Shown here: in pieces, positions 43,015-52,131 of the stretch
How positions within the stretch are numbered: the stretch's first letter is position 1
Layout of the letters: the number at the start of each line of letters is the position of its first letter
DNA from: Actinomyces bovis
GTDB lineage: Bacteria; Actinomycetota; Actinomycetes; Actinomycetales; Actinomycetaceae
Assembly (NCBI RefSeq): GCF_900444995.1
Contig: NZ_UAPQ01000011.1
Location: forward strand, 62,001-126,000
Length of the DNA stretch: 64,000 nucleotides
Direction: 5' to 3'
The notes under the pieces: model-generated
Databases searched by the model: none
The model's input: the letters and a program-made list of their open reading frames with translations, nothing else
Told to the model about the DNA's origin: nothing
Program-made: the position numbers and the translations under genes

Positions 43015-45750
43015 TTAAAGCTCGCCGGTCTTCTGCAGGCGCTGCAGACTCAACCAGCCCACGGGAATTGGCACCCAGAAGGTCACCAAGCGGTAGACAA
43101 TCGCCGCGGAGAGGGCCACACCGCTGGGGATACCGGCAGTCACCAGGCCCGCCGTCAGCGCCAATTCGACCGGGCCGATACCACCCGGGGACGGCACCAC
43201 AGAGCCCACCGTATTGGAAGCCAAATAGGTGATCGCCAGCACCGAGAAGGGCAGTGTGTAGCCAAAAGCCCACAAACTCGCGCCGAAAGCCAAGATGTAG
43301 CTCAGGGACAGCAGGACCGCACCGCCAATACCCAGGGCCAGACGGCGCGGGTTCGACATAACCCACACCAGACGCGGCCACACCTGCTTGTAAGTCGGCT
43401 CAATTTTGACCCACACCCAATTGCGCAAAGACGGCACCAACAACACCACAGAAGCAGCCAACACGAGTACCCCAGACCCGGCCAGAAGCCAGCCCGAGGG
43501 CAGGCTCAGGCCGGTGGAGCGGCCCGTCGTCGCCGCCAGAACCACCAACAGCACCACCGTGACCAGGAACTGAATCACCTGCACCAGCGCCACCGTGGCC
43601 ACACCCACCGCCGTCGGCACGCCCTTGCGGTTCAAGAAGCGCAAATTGATGGCGGCGCCACCCACACCAGCGGGCGCCACCAAGGAGACCACCGAAGAAG
43701 CCAAATGCACCTCGGTGGAGCGCCACAAGGACAGGCGCACCGGACAGAAAGCCACCAGGGTCTGCCCAGCCCCCAGATAGGTGGCCAAGGAAAAGATCAG
43801 GGCGGCCGCCACCCACCAGAAATTCGCGTCGGCTACCGCCGCGCTGACCTCCGCGAAGTTCATGCGCGCCAGCAGGGTCCACAGCGCGGCCACACCCACC
43901 ACTGCCATGGCCACAGTGCGCGCGGAGAAGCGCGTGATCTTGGCGGGCTCGGCATGCGCGGTGGGGGTCAGCGCCACCAGGGCGTCCCGCAGGTCCTGCA
44001 AGGTAGTGCGCTTGCCCAGCGCCTCCCGGGTGGAGCGGGGCAGGACCACCCGCTGCAGCATGGGGGCGATGGAGGCCACCTGGGCGGTGGTCAGGGCGCG
44101 GGAGGCGGAGGCGATAGCCCGCTCCACATCGGTCACACAGGCCACCAGGGCTAGGGCCTGGGCCAGGTCCAGGCGGCGGGAAAGCTCGGAGGAGATGATC
44201 TCCCCGGAATCCCAGTCCAGCAGCCAGACTCGGCCGGTTACATCCACCACCACATTGGCTGACTCGATCGAGCGGTGTGCCAGGCCCGCCTCGTGGGCGC
44301 GGCGCAGTTGGGTCCACAGGTCATCCAAGATGGCGTCACTGACGTGATCCAAGTCGGCGAAGGTGCGGGCACCCACAATGTGGTCAGTGACCAGTAGGAC
44401 GGACTCGTCCACCTCGGCCATGCCCAGCAGGTTGGGGGTGCGAACATTGGCGCGGCGTGCCTCCAGGGTCATGAGGGCGGCGTGCTCGGCGGCGGTGCGT
44501 ACGGATAGGTCTCGCTCGGGCGCTAGACCGCGCACCCGGAGCCGGTCCCAGGCGGTGGAGAGGAAGCCAGCGACCTGCCGGTCGGCGTCCAAGATGGTGA
44601 CGTTGCGGCGGATGCCAGCGCGATCCCAGGCGGCGTAGAGGCGGTGGACGGAGGGGCGGCCCTCTGTGAGGGCTTTGGAGGAGGCGTCGGTGAGGATCGG
44701 CTCCAGGTCAATGTCCATGGGCGTGATGGACACGTCTTGCTCAGGCCCCGGCTTTGTGGCGGGCTGGGAACTGGGGGCCGGGGTGGGGCTGGTGGGGCTG
44801 GTTTTGCCGTCTAGTTCGGCGTCGCTGAGGGGGATGGCCAGCGGGTTCTCGCGGACGCGTTCGGTGTAGCCGGTGGTGGACTCGGTGGTGACTGACCAGG
44901 CGCGGGCGTTCGGGGCGTGGTCCATGCGGACGATGCGTTCGGCGTCGACCCCTGCGCGGCGCAGGGCACGCACCAGGGACAGGCCTTTAGCGCGCTGGTC
45001 TTCCATGCCGACGGCGTAGCGCAGCGCTAGGCCCACCAGGCGGCCAAGCAGCAGGGAAATGAAGGCACCTGGCAGATTCAGGGCATTGCGCACCAGGGCC
45101 ATACCGGTGGCTACCCAGAAGGCCAGCCAGCCGGCGCGCACCACGGTGGAGGAGCGGCGTTCCCCGGCGGCGGTGAGGATGCCAGACAGGGCAGCCAGGG
45201 TGGCGGAAATGGAGAGTTCAGGGCTGCCTGAGGCGGTTACGGTCAGGCCGGCGCGCAGGGTTTCAGGGGCCCAGGTGCTGATGAGGGTGATAGCGAGTGC
45301 CGCGGCTATAAAGCCACCGACGGCGGCCAGGGCGGCGGATATGGCCCGGTGCCAGCGGCGTCGCAGCAGGCGGTCCCCAAAGACGACGACGGGCACCAGG
45401 AAGGACACCAAACCCTCAATGGCTTGCAGCGGGAAGACCAACACGCGGCGCAGGACTACCGCGAAGGCGTTGTGTACGTCTTCGGTGACGCCGGTGGTGG
45501 TCTCGTGCGCGTAAATCGCCAGGACTAGCAGGGAGGTGATGCCTAGGGCCGCGATCATCATGGAGACCAGGTCCTCGGTGCGGCGCTGGCGCCGAGGAGC
45601 GGAGTCCACCAGCAGGGCGGTGGCCAGCTCAGGTTGAGGCCGGGCCGGGGTAGGCGCCAAGGGGGCGACGCCAATTGCTGGGATGCCCACGGGTGAGGTT
45701 GCCGGGGTGCTTGCGGCCTCCTCGCTGCCGAGGTGGGGGGCGTCGGTCAT
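43015..45750 (-). CDS. Flippase-like (LPG synthase TM) protein with embedded kinase-like domain
   Basis: A 911-residue membrane protein. After a disordered N-terminus, membrane helices lie at ~60-235. Residues ~350-600 form a kinase-like domain, with LAHRSIESANVVVDVTGRVW and LLDWDSGE in place of HRDxKxxN and DFG; the catalytic Asp is Ser, so it is probably inactive. Residues ~620-905 are the lysylphosphatidylglycerol-synthase transmembrane (UPF0104/flippase-like) domain, with GVGGAAINLRFLNRKGVP and VVPSPGGIGPVELALTAGLV. Function is unknown; lipid translocation is inferred from the family. It starts without a Shine-Dalgarno; TAGACT lies 6 bp before the ATG. Confidence 0.82.
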   Translation of the reverse strand: MTDAPHLGSEEAASTPATSPVGIPAIGVAPLAPTPARPQPELATALLVDSAPRRQRRTEDLVSMMIAALGITSLLVLAIYAHETTTGVTEDVHNAFAVVLRRVLVFPLQAIEGLVSFLVPVVVFGDRLLRRRWHRAISAALAAVGGFIAAALAITLISTWAPETLRAGLTVTASGSPELSISATLAALSGILTAAGERRSSTVVRAGWLAFWVATGMALVRNALNLPGAFISLLLGRLVGLALRYAVGMEDQRAKGLSLVRALRRAGVDAERIVRMDHAPNARAWSVTTESTTGYTERVRENPLAIPLSDAELDGKTSPTSPTPAPSSQPATKPGPEQDVSITPMDIDLEPILTDASSKALTEGRPSVHRLYAAWDRAGIRRNVTILDADRQVAGFLSTAWDRLRVRGLAPERDLSVRTAAEHAALMTLEARRANVRTPNLLGMAEVDESVLLVTDHIVGARTFADLDHVSDAILDDLWTQLRRAHEAGLAHRSIESANVVVDVTGRVWLLDWDSGEIISSELSRRLDLAQALALVACVTDVERAIASASRALTTAQVASIAPMLQRVVLPRSTREALGKRTTLQDLRDALVALTPTAHAEPAKITRFSARTVAMAVVGVAALWTLLARMNFAEVSAAVADANFWWVAAALIFSLATYLGAGQTLVAFCPVRLSLWRSTEVHLASSVVSLVAPAGVGGAAINLRFLNRKGVPTAVGVATVALVQVIQFLVTVVLLVVLAATTGRSTGLSLPSGWLLAGSGVLVLAASVVLLVPSLRNWVWVKIEPTYKQVWPRLVWVMSNPRRLALGIGGAVLLSLSYILAFGASLWAFGYTLPFSVLAITYLASNTVGSVVPSPGGIGPVELALTAGLVTAGIPSGVALSAAIVYRLVTFWVPIPVGWLSLQRLQKTGEL

Positions 45751-45756
45751 GCGCTG

Positions 45757-45762
45757 AGTCTA
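45757..45762 (-). promoter_or_regulatory. -10 hexamer for the flippase-like gene
   Basis: The minus strand reads TAGACT, six bases, then ATG at 45750. No ribosome-binding site lies between, which fits a leaderless transcript. Confidence 0.55.
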
Positions 45763-45882
45763 CGGGGGTGTAGCTTCCGGGCGCCGTTTCCGGGCTAGCG
45801 AATGCGAGTTAGCGGGCCCTCACTCACGCCGCTTTTCCTGTTTCGGACAACCTTCCGCCGTTCGTACAACCTTGGACCGCTT

Positions 45883-48525
45883 CTATGGTTGTCCAAACGT
45901 ACGTTGGTTGTCCGAAAGGGGGGAGGGGGTCCCCGCCCGCCGCAGGCGCAGGGAATTGGTCACCACAATCACGCTGGAACAGGCCATTGCCGCGCCCGCA
46001 ATCATGGGGTTCAGCAATCCAGCCATCGCCAACGGAATTGCGGCCACGTTGTACGCAAAAGCCCAGAACAGGTTTTGGCGAATCACCCGCAGCGTCGCTC
46101 GGCTCACCCGCACTGCGCTGACCACTGCCCCCAGGTCCGCCCGCATTAGGGTGATATCCGCCGCCTCGATTGCCACATCCGCGCCCGAGCCCATAGCAAA
46201 ACCCAGTCCCTGCCTGCCCGCCTGCGCTAGCGCCGCCGCATCATTCACGCCATCGCCAACCATTCCGGTGCACCGGCCTGCAGCCTGCAAGGCAGCAACC
46301 ACTTCCTGTTTTCCGCCCGGCAGCACCTGCGCACGCACGTCCTGCGCCGCAATCCCCACTGCCCGCGCCACAAACTGGGCGGCCCGCTGGTTATCCCCCG
46401 TCAACAGCATGGCTTGCAGTCCCAAGGCTTTCAGCTCGGCGATTGCCGCAGCCGAGCTGGGCCGCACCGTGTCCCGCACGGCCAACACCGCCGCGGGCGC
46501 ACCAGCCACAGCCAGCACGACGGCGGTGGCCCCAGATTCCTCCGCCTTCGCCAGCACCGCCAGGGCCCGTGCATCCAGCACCGCGCCGCGCTCGGCCAGC
46601 CACTCCGCCCGCCCCACGGCGACGGCGTAACTCCGTCCCGCCACGGTCACCGTGCCGGTCACGCCACGACCGGCGTGGTTTTCAAAATCCCTAACCGGCG
46701 GCAGCTCACCCACCGCCGCGCGCGCCGCCGTCGCCACCGCAGCCGCCACCGGATGCTCACTAGCCGCCTCCACGGCACCAGCCAGGGCCAAAGCCAAGCT
46801 TGGGGCGGGGGTGCCTATGCCGTCGCAGCCAGGCCGGCAGGAGCCGTCCGCAGAACTAGAACTGCGAGAACTCTGCGCGGAGGCATCACCACCCCAACCC
46901 TCCAAAGCCAGAACATCGCGCGCCACATCCAGGCTCATTTGCCCCTGTGTGACCGTGCCCGTCTTATCCAAGACCAGCGTGTCCAAAGCCCGCGTGGATT
47001 CCAGCACCTCCGGGCCTTTGATAACCACGCCCAGCTGTGCCGCCCGTCCGGTGCCCACCAGGATCGCCGTCGGCGTCGCCAAGCCCAGGGCGCAGGGGCA
47101 AGCAATCACCAGCACCGCCACCGCCGCCGTAAAGGCCTGCTGCGGTGCGTGGCCCGTGACCAACCAGCCCAGCAATGTCACCAAGGACAGTCCAATGACC
47201 GCCGGCACAAAGACCCCAGACACCCGGTCCGCCAAGCGCTGCACCGGCGCCTTACCCGCTTGCGCCGCCGTCACCAGCGCCCCGATCCGGGCCAGCGTGG
47301 TGCCCTCACCCACCGCCGTCGCCCGCACCAACAGCGCGCCCGAGGTGTTCACCGTCGCGCCGGTCACCGCGTCGCCCGGCCCCACCTCCACCGGCACCGA
47401 TTCACCAGTCAGCAGGGAGGCATCCACCGCCGAGCGTCCCTCAATAACGACGCCGTCGGTGGCCACCTTCTCTCCCGGCCGCACGGCAAACAGCTCGCCA
47501 GCCGCCAGCGCCTCCACCGGCACCCGCTCCTCTAGCCGGGTGACCTCCGCGCGGGGCAAGCCGTCATCGTCCAGCACTTCCACCGCATCTCGGGAGCCCG
47601 AGGGCGCCACCAACACCACCCGCGAGACCTCTTTGGCACCCAGCTCCAGCAAGGAACGCAGCGCATCACCCGAGCGGTACTTCGCGCGTGCCTCCGCATA
47701 GCGACCCGCCAGCAGGAAGGTAGTCACCCAGGCTGCCGACTCAAAGTACAGATGCGCCCTAACTGGCTGTGCGCGCGGCAGCAGCTCCATATGCATATGT
47801 GCGCCGATCTGCCCGGCACCACCCCACAGTAGCGCCCACACGCTCCACCCGAAAGCGGCCAGCACCCCTAGGGAAACCAGCGTGTCCATGGTGAAGGTCC
47901 CATGCCGCAGGGCTCGCGCCGCTGCCGCGTGGAAAGGCCAGGCCCCCCAGCTGGCCACCGGCAGGGTCATGAGCGCGACCGCCCACTGCCAGCCGGGGAA
48001 CTGCAAGGCAGGCAGCATAGAAAGCGCCATCACTGGCACCGACAGCACCAGGCAGACAAGCAGACGACGTCGCAGCGCGGCGGCACGCTCCAGGTGTGCG
48101 GCGCCCAACGGTTTTGGTGCGGTCTGGGGGACGGCGGCGCCATGCACCTGCGCTTGGCTATCACCTGCACCGAGGGTACCGCGCGCCGCTCCCGCAGCCT
48201 CTGCTGCCATGCCTGAAGAACCAGCCGATGCCTCGGGCTGGACGGAAGAGCTGGAGGTGAGTGTGGCGGTGTAGCCGGCACGAGCGATCGTGCACAGCAG
48301 GTCCTCGTCGCTGACAGCAGCCGGGGCGGTCACCCGGGCGGATTCGGTGGCCAGGTTTACTGAGGCGTGGACGCCGTCGAGCTTGGAGAGCTTCTTCTCC
48401 ACCCGCGCTACGCAGGATGCGCAAGTCATGCCACCCACCGCCAGGGTGACGAGGCGCAGATCGGCTGCGCTCGCGGACGTGGTCTTGGCGCTGCTGGGGC
48501 CTGGCGGGCTTGGCTGCTGGTTCAT
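45883..48525 (-). CDS. copA: Copper-exporting P1B-type ATPase
   Basis: An 880-residue heavy-metal ATPase. An N-terminal metal-binding domain has [15 protein letters not shown] near residue 33. The membrane metal site is [10 protein letters not shown] near 485, followed by the phosphorylation loop DKTGTVTQG, the [13 protein letters not shown] motif and [13 protein letters not shown]. The CPC motif points to Cu(I) export. A Ser/Arg-rich insert lies after the phosphorylation motif. It starts 17 bp after the CopZ-like gene, so the two form a copper-efflux operon. Confidence 0.93.
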   Translation of the reverse strand: MNQQPSPPGPSSAKTTSASAADLRLVTLAVGGMTCASCVARVEKKLSKLDGVHASVNLATESARVTAPAAVSDEDLLCTIARAGYTATLTSSSSVQPEASAGSSGMAAEAAGAARGTLGAGDSQAQVHGAAVPQTAPKPLGAAHLERAAALRRRLLVCLVLSVPVMALSMLPALQFPGWQWAVALMTLPVASWGAWPFHAAAARALRHGTFTMDTLVSLGVLAAFGWSVWALLWGGAGQIGAHMHMELLPRAQPVRAHLYFESAAWVTTFLLAGRYAEARAKYRSGDALRSLLELGAKEVSRVVLVAPSGSRDAVEVLDDDGLPRAEVTRLEERVPVEALAAGELFAVRPGEKVATDGVVIEGRSAVDASLLTGESVPVEVGPGDAVTGATVNTSGALLVRATAVGEGTTLARIGALVTAAQAGKAPVQRLADRVSGVFVPAVIGLSLVTLLGWLVTGHAPQQAFTAAVAVLVIACPCALGLATPTAILVGTGRAAQLGVVIKGPEVLESTRALDTLVLDKTGTVTQGQMSLDVARDVLALEGWGGDASAQSSRSSSSADGSCRPGCDGIGTPAPSLALALAGAVEAASEHPVAAAVATAARAAVGELPPVRDFENHAGRGVTGTVTVAGRSYAVAVGRAEWLAERGAVLDARALAVLAKAEESGATAVVLAVAGAPAAVLAVRDTVRPSSAAAIAELKALGLQAMLLTGDNQRAAQFVARAVGIAAQDVRAQVLPGGKQEVVAALQAAGRCTGMVGDGVNDAAALAQAGRQGLGFAMGSGADVAIEAADITLMRADLGAVVSAVRVSRATLRVIRQNLFWAFAYNVAAIPLAMAGLLNPMIAGAAMACSSVIVVTNSLRLRRAGTPSPLSDNQRTFGQP

Positions 48526-48542
48526 ATCCCTCCTGTGCTGGC

Positions 48543-48806
48543 TCAGGGCAGGTCGCGCTCCACACCCTCCAGCTGATAGTCCCCGGCCTCGTCAATCGCC
48601 TCAGCCAGGGCGTCATCCTCCAGGAACTGGTCAGAAACCACCGTGACCACGGACTGGCCGCCCTTTTCCAGCACCACGGATACGTTCTTCACGCCCGCCA
48701 GCGCCTCCAACTCTTCCGTCACATGGGCCACGCAGTGGTGGCAAGTCATGCCGGAGACTTTCAGGGTGGTGGTGCGGTCGACGCCGTCGGCGGTGAACTC
48801 AGTCAT
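48543..48806 (-). CDS. copZ: CopZ-like copper chaperone (HMA domain)
   Basis: An 87-residue single heavy-metal-associated domain with [20 protein letters not shown] near residue 17. It would carry Cu(I) to CopA. The CHHC spacing (two cysteines separated by two residues) is that of a metal site; a His between them is typical of chaperones. AAGGAG precedes the ATG. A pair of copper-box-like palindromes lies ~170 bp upstream. Confidence 0.88.
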   Translation of the reverse strand: MTEFTADGVDRTTTLKVSGMTCHHCVAHVTEELEALAGVKNVSVVLEKGGQSVVTVVSDQFLEDDALAEAIDEAGDYQLEGVERDLP

Positions 48807-48971
48807 TGCTGCTCCTTAGGTTGAGGTTGATGGTTCAGATGGCTGTGAAACTGTGCGGAGCCTAGCTGCGCGGCAGGTGGCCGGTGGCAGGCCGGCCAGC
48901 GGGTGATCACGGCAGTGGCCTCCCCCATCCTCTCATCGTCCCCGCCCGACGCGGACCGGGCAGCACGCGAA

Positions 48972-49012
48972 GGTACCCCCGGGGTAGGAGAGTTAAGAAC
49001 CCCGGGGGTACC
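48972..49012. terminator. 14-bp hairpin built of copper-box-like palindromes
   Basis: GGTACCCCCGGGGT (48972-48985) pairs perfectly with ACCCCGGGGGTACC (48999-49012). It lies 20 bp past the stop of the minus-strand sugar permease, ideal for a terminator. The left arm includes TACCCCCGGGGTA, a palindrome like CsoR operators, and the right arm repeats it nearly, about 170 bp upstream of copZ. Either role, or both, is possible. The rest of 48807-49032 shows no gene. Confidence 0.65.
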
Positions 49013-49032
49013 GAGCTAGAGGTGGGACCCGG

Positions 49033-49869
49033 CTACTTCACGGCGCCAGAAGTGATGCCAGAGATGATGGAACGCTGGAACACCGCGAATAAGATGATTA
49101 GCGGCGCACTCATCAGCAGCACATAGCTGAAAATCAGATGCCAGTTGTTCAGGTGTATGCCTGCGCTCGCCACCTTGAACAGGTTCAGTGGCAGCGTATC
49201 CATCCGCCCACCCACAACAAAGAACGCATAGAAGACGTCGTTCCACACGTACAGACTGATCAGAATCGTCGCAGTGGCCAGCACCGGGCGCAGCAGCGGC
49301 AAAATAATCGTCATAAACACCCGCAGTGGCCCGGCCCCGTCGATCCGCGCCGCCTCCTCCAGCGACTCCGGCACCGTGCGCACGAACCCAGTCACAAAGA
49401 AGATCACCGTGGACAGGTACATGCCGGTGTAGGCGCAGATCATGCCCACCGCACTGCCTGCCAAACCCAGCTGGCGCAGCAGCAACACCAGCGTCACCAC
49501 TGCCGGCGGCAGGATGATCCCGGAGATCCCCAAGGCATAGACGACGGCGGCCAGACGGCTGGAACGGCGCGCCAGCACCCAAGAGGCCATTGAACCCAGT
49601 ACCAGCACCGCCGCCACGGAGGGCGCCAGCAGCAGCAAGCTACCCAGGAAGGCCCAGCCAATCTCGCTTTCACTGCTCTGGACTACCTCCTGCAGGTTCT
49701 GCCCCAGTTGCCACTGTGAGGGCAGGGACAGGTCCGGAGACAGCGCCTCAGCCTGCGACTTGCCCGCCGTTACGAGCACCGTCCACAGCGGCACACCCAC
49801 CAGCAGCACCGCCAGAAGCGTGGCCACCACCGGCTGCACCACCCGCTGCATGATCTTGGTGGCGCTCAT
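49033..49869 (-). CDS. Sugar ABC transporter permease (MalG/CUT1 type)
   Basis: A 278-residue permease with about six helices. The EAA loop is EEAARIDGAGPLRVFMTIILP near residue 175. It is one half of a CUT1-type importer for oligosaccharides. Its ATG overlaps the upstream permease stop by 4 bp. No ATPase gene is near, so the importer probably borrows a shared ATPase such as MsmK elsewhere in the genome. Confidence 0.92.
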   Translation of the reverse strand: MSATKIMQRVVQPVVATLLAVLLVGVPLWTVLVTAGKSQAEALSPDLSLPSQWQLGQNLQEVVQSSESEIGWAFLGSLLLLAPSVAAVLVLGSMASWVLARRSSRLAAVVYALGISGIILPPAVVTLVLLLRQLGLAGSAVGMICAYTGMYLSTVIFFVTGFVRTVPESLEEAARIDGAGPLRVFMTIILPLLRPVLATATILISLYVWNDVFYAFFVVGGRMDTLPLNLFKVASAGIHLNNWHLIFSYVLLMSAPLIILFAVFQRSIISGITSGAVK

Positions 49870-50768
49870 GCCATGCTCCTTTCACGACGCCGCAGCATCC
49901 CGATCACCGGGAAGGCCAGCAGCACCACCGCCAGGAACAGCACCAGGCTCATAGTGGTGGCCTGGGCATACAGGCCCTGCCCGAAGGTGCGGAAAATAAA
50001 CAGGTTCAGCAGTTCGGTGGAACTGCCCGGCCCGCCTGCCGTGGTGGCCTGAACAATGTCAAAGGAGTTCATGGAGCCAAGCAGGGCTGTGGCCACGTTA
50101 AAAGTGACCGCCGGGGCGATCAGTGGCAGCCGAATTCGCAGCAGCATCTGCCACCGGGAGACGCCGTCGATCCGCGCCGCCTCCAGCACCTGCGAGTCAA
50201 TGGTCTTCAGCCCCGCTAAGTACACCAGCATGGACATACCCATCCACTTCCAAGAGTGGATCAGTATGACCACCAGCAGGGTCCAGGTGGTTGACCCCAG
50301 CCAGGCCGTGTGCACTGCCGAACCAGTCAGCCAAGACAAGAGCTGATTTACCCCACCCGCCGGTTTAAGCAGGGCCTGGAAGATATAGCCCGCCGCCAGC
50401 GCGGAAAGGATCACGGGGATGAAGAACACTACCCGCAGCACCTTGTTCAGCCAGGTGTCTCGTTCCAGCAGCAGTGCCAAGCCCAGGCCAAAGAGATTCT
50501 GGAACACGGCCACGCCCGCGGCGTAGATAAGGGTCACCATTAGGGCGTGTTTCAAGGCCCCCGAGTTGGCTAGGTCTCGGAAATTGTCTAAGCCCACCGG
50601 GTTGATCGCGCTTTTGAAGCTAGACCAGTCCGTGAAGGCGTAGATGAAGTTATAAACCGTGGGCGTCAGGAAGAACACCGCGAGCACGGCAAAGGCCGGC
50701 ACCACAAAGCTCCATGGGTGTGCCGCGCCAGCCCGGCCAGCCCGCGGCCTTCGTCCTTTCAAGCTCAT
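49866..50768 (-). CDS. Sugar ABC transporter permease (MalF/CUT1 type)
   Basis: A 300-residue permease with six helices. FFLTPTVYNFIYAFTDWS is at the N-terminus and LEAARIDGVSRWQMLLRIRLP is the EAA loop. It pairs with the following permease. The ATG at 50768 lies just after the solute-binding protein stop; the start eight codons earlier overlaps that gene and is less likely. Confidence 0.92.
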   Translation of the reverse strand: MSLKGRRPRAGRAGAAHPWSFVVPAFAVLAVFFLTPTVYNFIYAFTDWSSFKSAINPVGLDNFRDLANSGALKHALMVTLIYAAGVAVFQNLFGLGLALLLERDTWLNKVLRVVFFIPVILSALAAGYIFQALLKPAGGVNQLLSWLTGSAVHTAWLGSTTWTLLVVILIHSWKWMGMSMLVYLAGLKTIDSQVLEAARIDGVSRWQMLLRIRLPLIAPAVTFNVATALLGSMNSFDIVQATTAGGPGSSTELLNLFIFRTFGQGLYAQATTMSLVLFLAVVLLAFPVIGMLRRRERSMA

Positions 50769-50772
50769 CGGC

Positions 50773-52131
50773 TCAGAACCCCTTAGCGCCAATCGCCTTG
50801 GCCAGCTGAGCGAACTGAGACTGCGTCTCCTCTCCCACCTGGGCGGCGGTCTTGGTGCCCGCGATCATGTCCCCCAGGTTCTTAGCCAGGTCTGGGTTAG
50901 CTATGGCCAGGGACTGCATGGAGCCGATGGCGCCGTCCAGCGCCTTGTAGGCCTCCTTGATCGCCGTCGGCACTGAGGCTGGGGTCTGCACGCCCTCGAT
51001 GATGGACACCAGGTTCTGGTCCTTGACGAAGTCCGCATAGCCATCAGACAGCCAGAACACCAGGAACTGGCGGGCGGCCGCCTCACGCTTAGCGTCCCCG
51101 GTCTTGAAGGCGACGACGGCGTTGGTCTGCTCGGGGATGGAGGTGGCGGTGGCGGAGGTGGCGGAGACGGGGAAGAAGCCGATCTTCTGGTCCAGGGTGG
51201 TGGAGTCGGTTTGGGCAGCCATATTGGCCAGCAGGGAGTTGACCTGCAGGGCCATGGCGGCCTTGCCCTCCAGCACGGCCTTGGCCTGCTCGTCGAAGGT
51301 GGCGGTCTTGATGTCCTGGTTGTAGAGGCCCTCGTCGATCATCGCCTTGTATTGGTCGATGGCGCCCTGGATGTCCTTGCCGGTGAACTGGTCCTGGTTT
51401 TGGTTGACCTTGTCCCACAGGCCGGTTTTGGCGGCGTCGGCCAGGTAGGCCTGCACGGTCCACTGGGAGGCCCACCATTCGCCACCCATCTCATGCAGTG
51501 GGGTGATGCCCTTGGCCTTAAGGTCGCGGGCCAGGGTCAGCAGCTCGGTGAAGCTGGTGGGAATCTTGGCGCCATTGGCCGCGAAGACTTCCTTGTTGTA
51601 CCAGACGCCCATTACGGAAGGGGCGGAGATGAAGGCCGCGTAGCGGTGGTCGTCCAGTTTGCCGCCCGCGTTCAGTACGGACTTGACGGTCTTGGCCTCC
51701 CAGGGGGCGCCGTCGAGCACCTGTAGGCGCTCCTTGGCGCCAATGGCGGTCAACTGTGAGGCCGTGGGCTGCCACATGGCCAGGTCGGGCAGGTCACCGG
51801 TGGCCACCTTGGTCTGCACACCCTGCTCGTAGGGGTCGGGGATGGTGACGATCTCAACCTTCGCGCCGGTGGCGGCCTCAAAAGCCTGGGCTACCTTGGC
51901 GGGAATCTTGTTGGAGGACTGGGCGGCCCAGACGGTCAGCTTGACGCCTTCTAGTTTATCTGTGGCTTTGGGCCATGAGGCCGGAGCGGACTGGTCCTTG
52001 GAGCCCTTGGCACCGGGGTCCGAGCAGGCGGCCAGGCCGAGTGCGGCGGAGGCGCCCAGCGCCAGAGCCAGGGAGCTGCGGCGGCTGAGCGGGGTGCGGG
52101 GCAGGCTGAGCAGTGAGGCGTGATGGTTCAT
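50773..52131 (-). CDS. Sugar ABC transporter substrate-binding lipoprotein
   Basis: A 452-residue lipoprotein. The signal ends with the lipobox LGLAAC near residue 35, so it is lipid-anchored outside the membrane. KLTVWAAQSSNKI, ATGDLPDLAMWQPTAS and MGVWYNKEVFAANGAKIPTS are typical of CUT1 family 1 binding proteins. Given the adjacent alpha-galactosidase, the ligand is probably a galactose-containing oligosaccharide, an inference. Its ATG overlaps the alpha-galactosidase stop by 4 bp. Confidence 0.92.
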   Translation of the reverse strand: MNHHASLLSLPRTPLSRRSSLALALGASAALGLAACSDPGAKGSKDQSAPASWPKATDKLEGVKLTVWAAQSSNKIPAKVAQAFEAATGAKVEIVTIPDPYEQGVQTKVATGDLPDLAMWQPTASQLTAIGAKERLQVLDGAPWEAKTVKSVLNAGGKLDDHRYAAFISAPSVMGVWYNKEVFAANGAKIPTSFTELLTLARDLKAKGITPLHEMGGEWWASQWTVQAYLADAAKTGLWDKVNQNQDQFTGKDIQGAIDQYKAMIDEGLYNQDIKTATFDEQAKAVLEGKAAMALQVNSLLANMAAQTDSTTLDQKIGFFPVSATSATATSIPEQTNAVVAFKTGDAKREAAARQFLVFWLSDGYADFVKDQNLVSIIEGVQTPASVPTAIKEAYKALDGAIGSMQSLAIANPDLAKNLGDMIAGTKTAAQVGEETQSQFAQLAKAIGAKGF

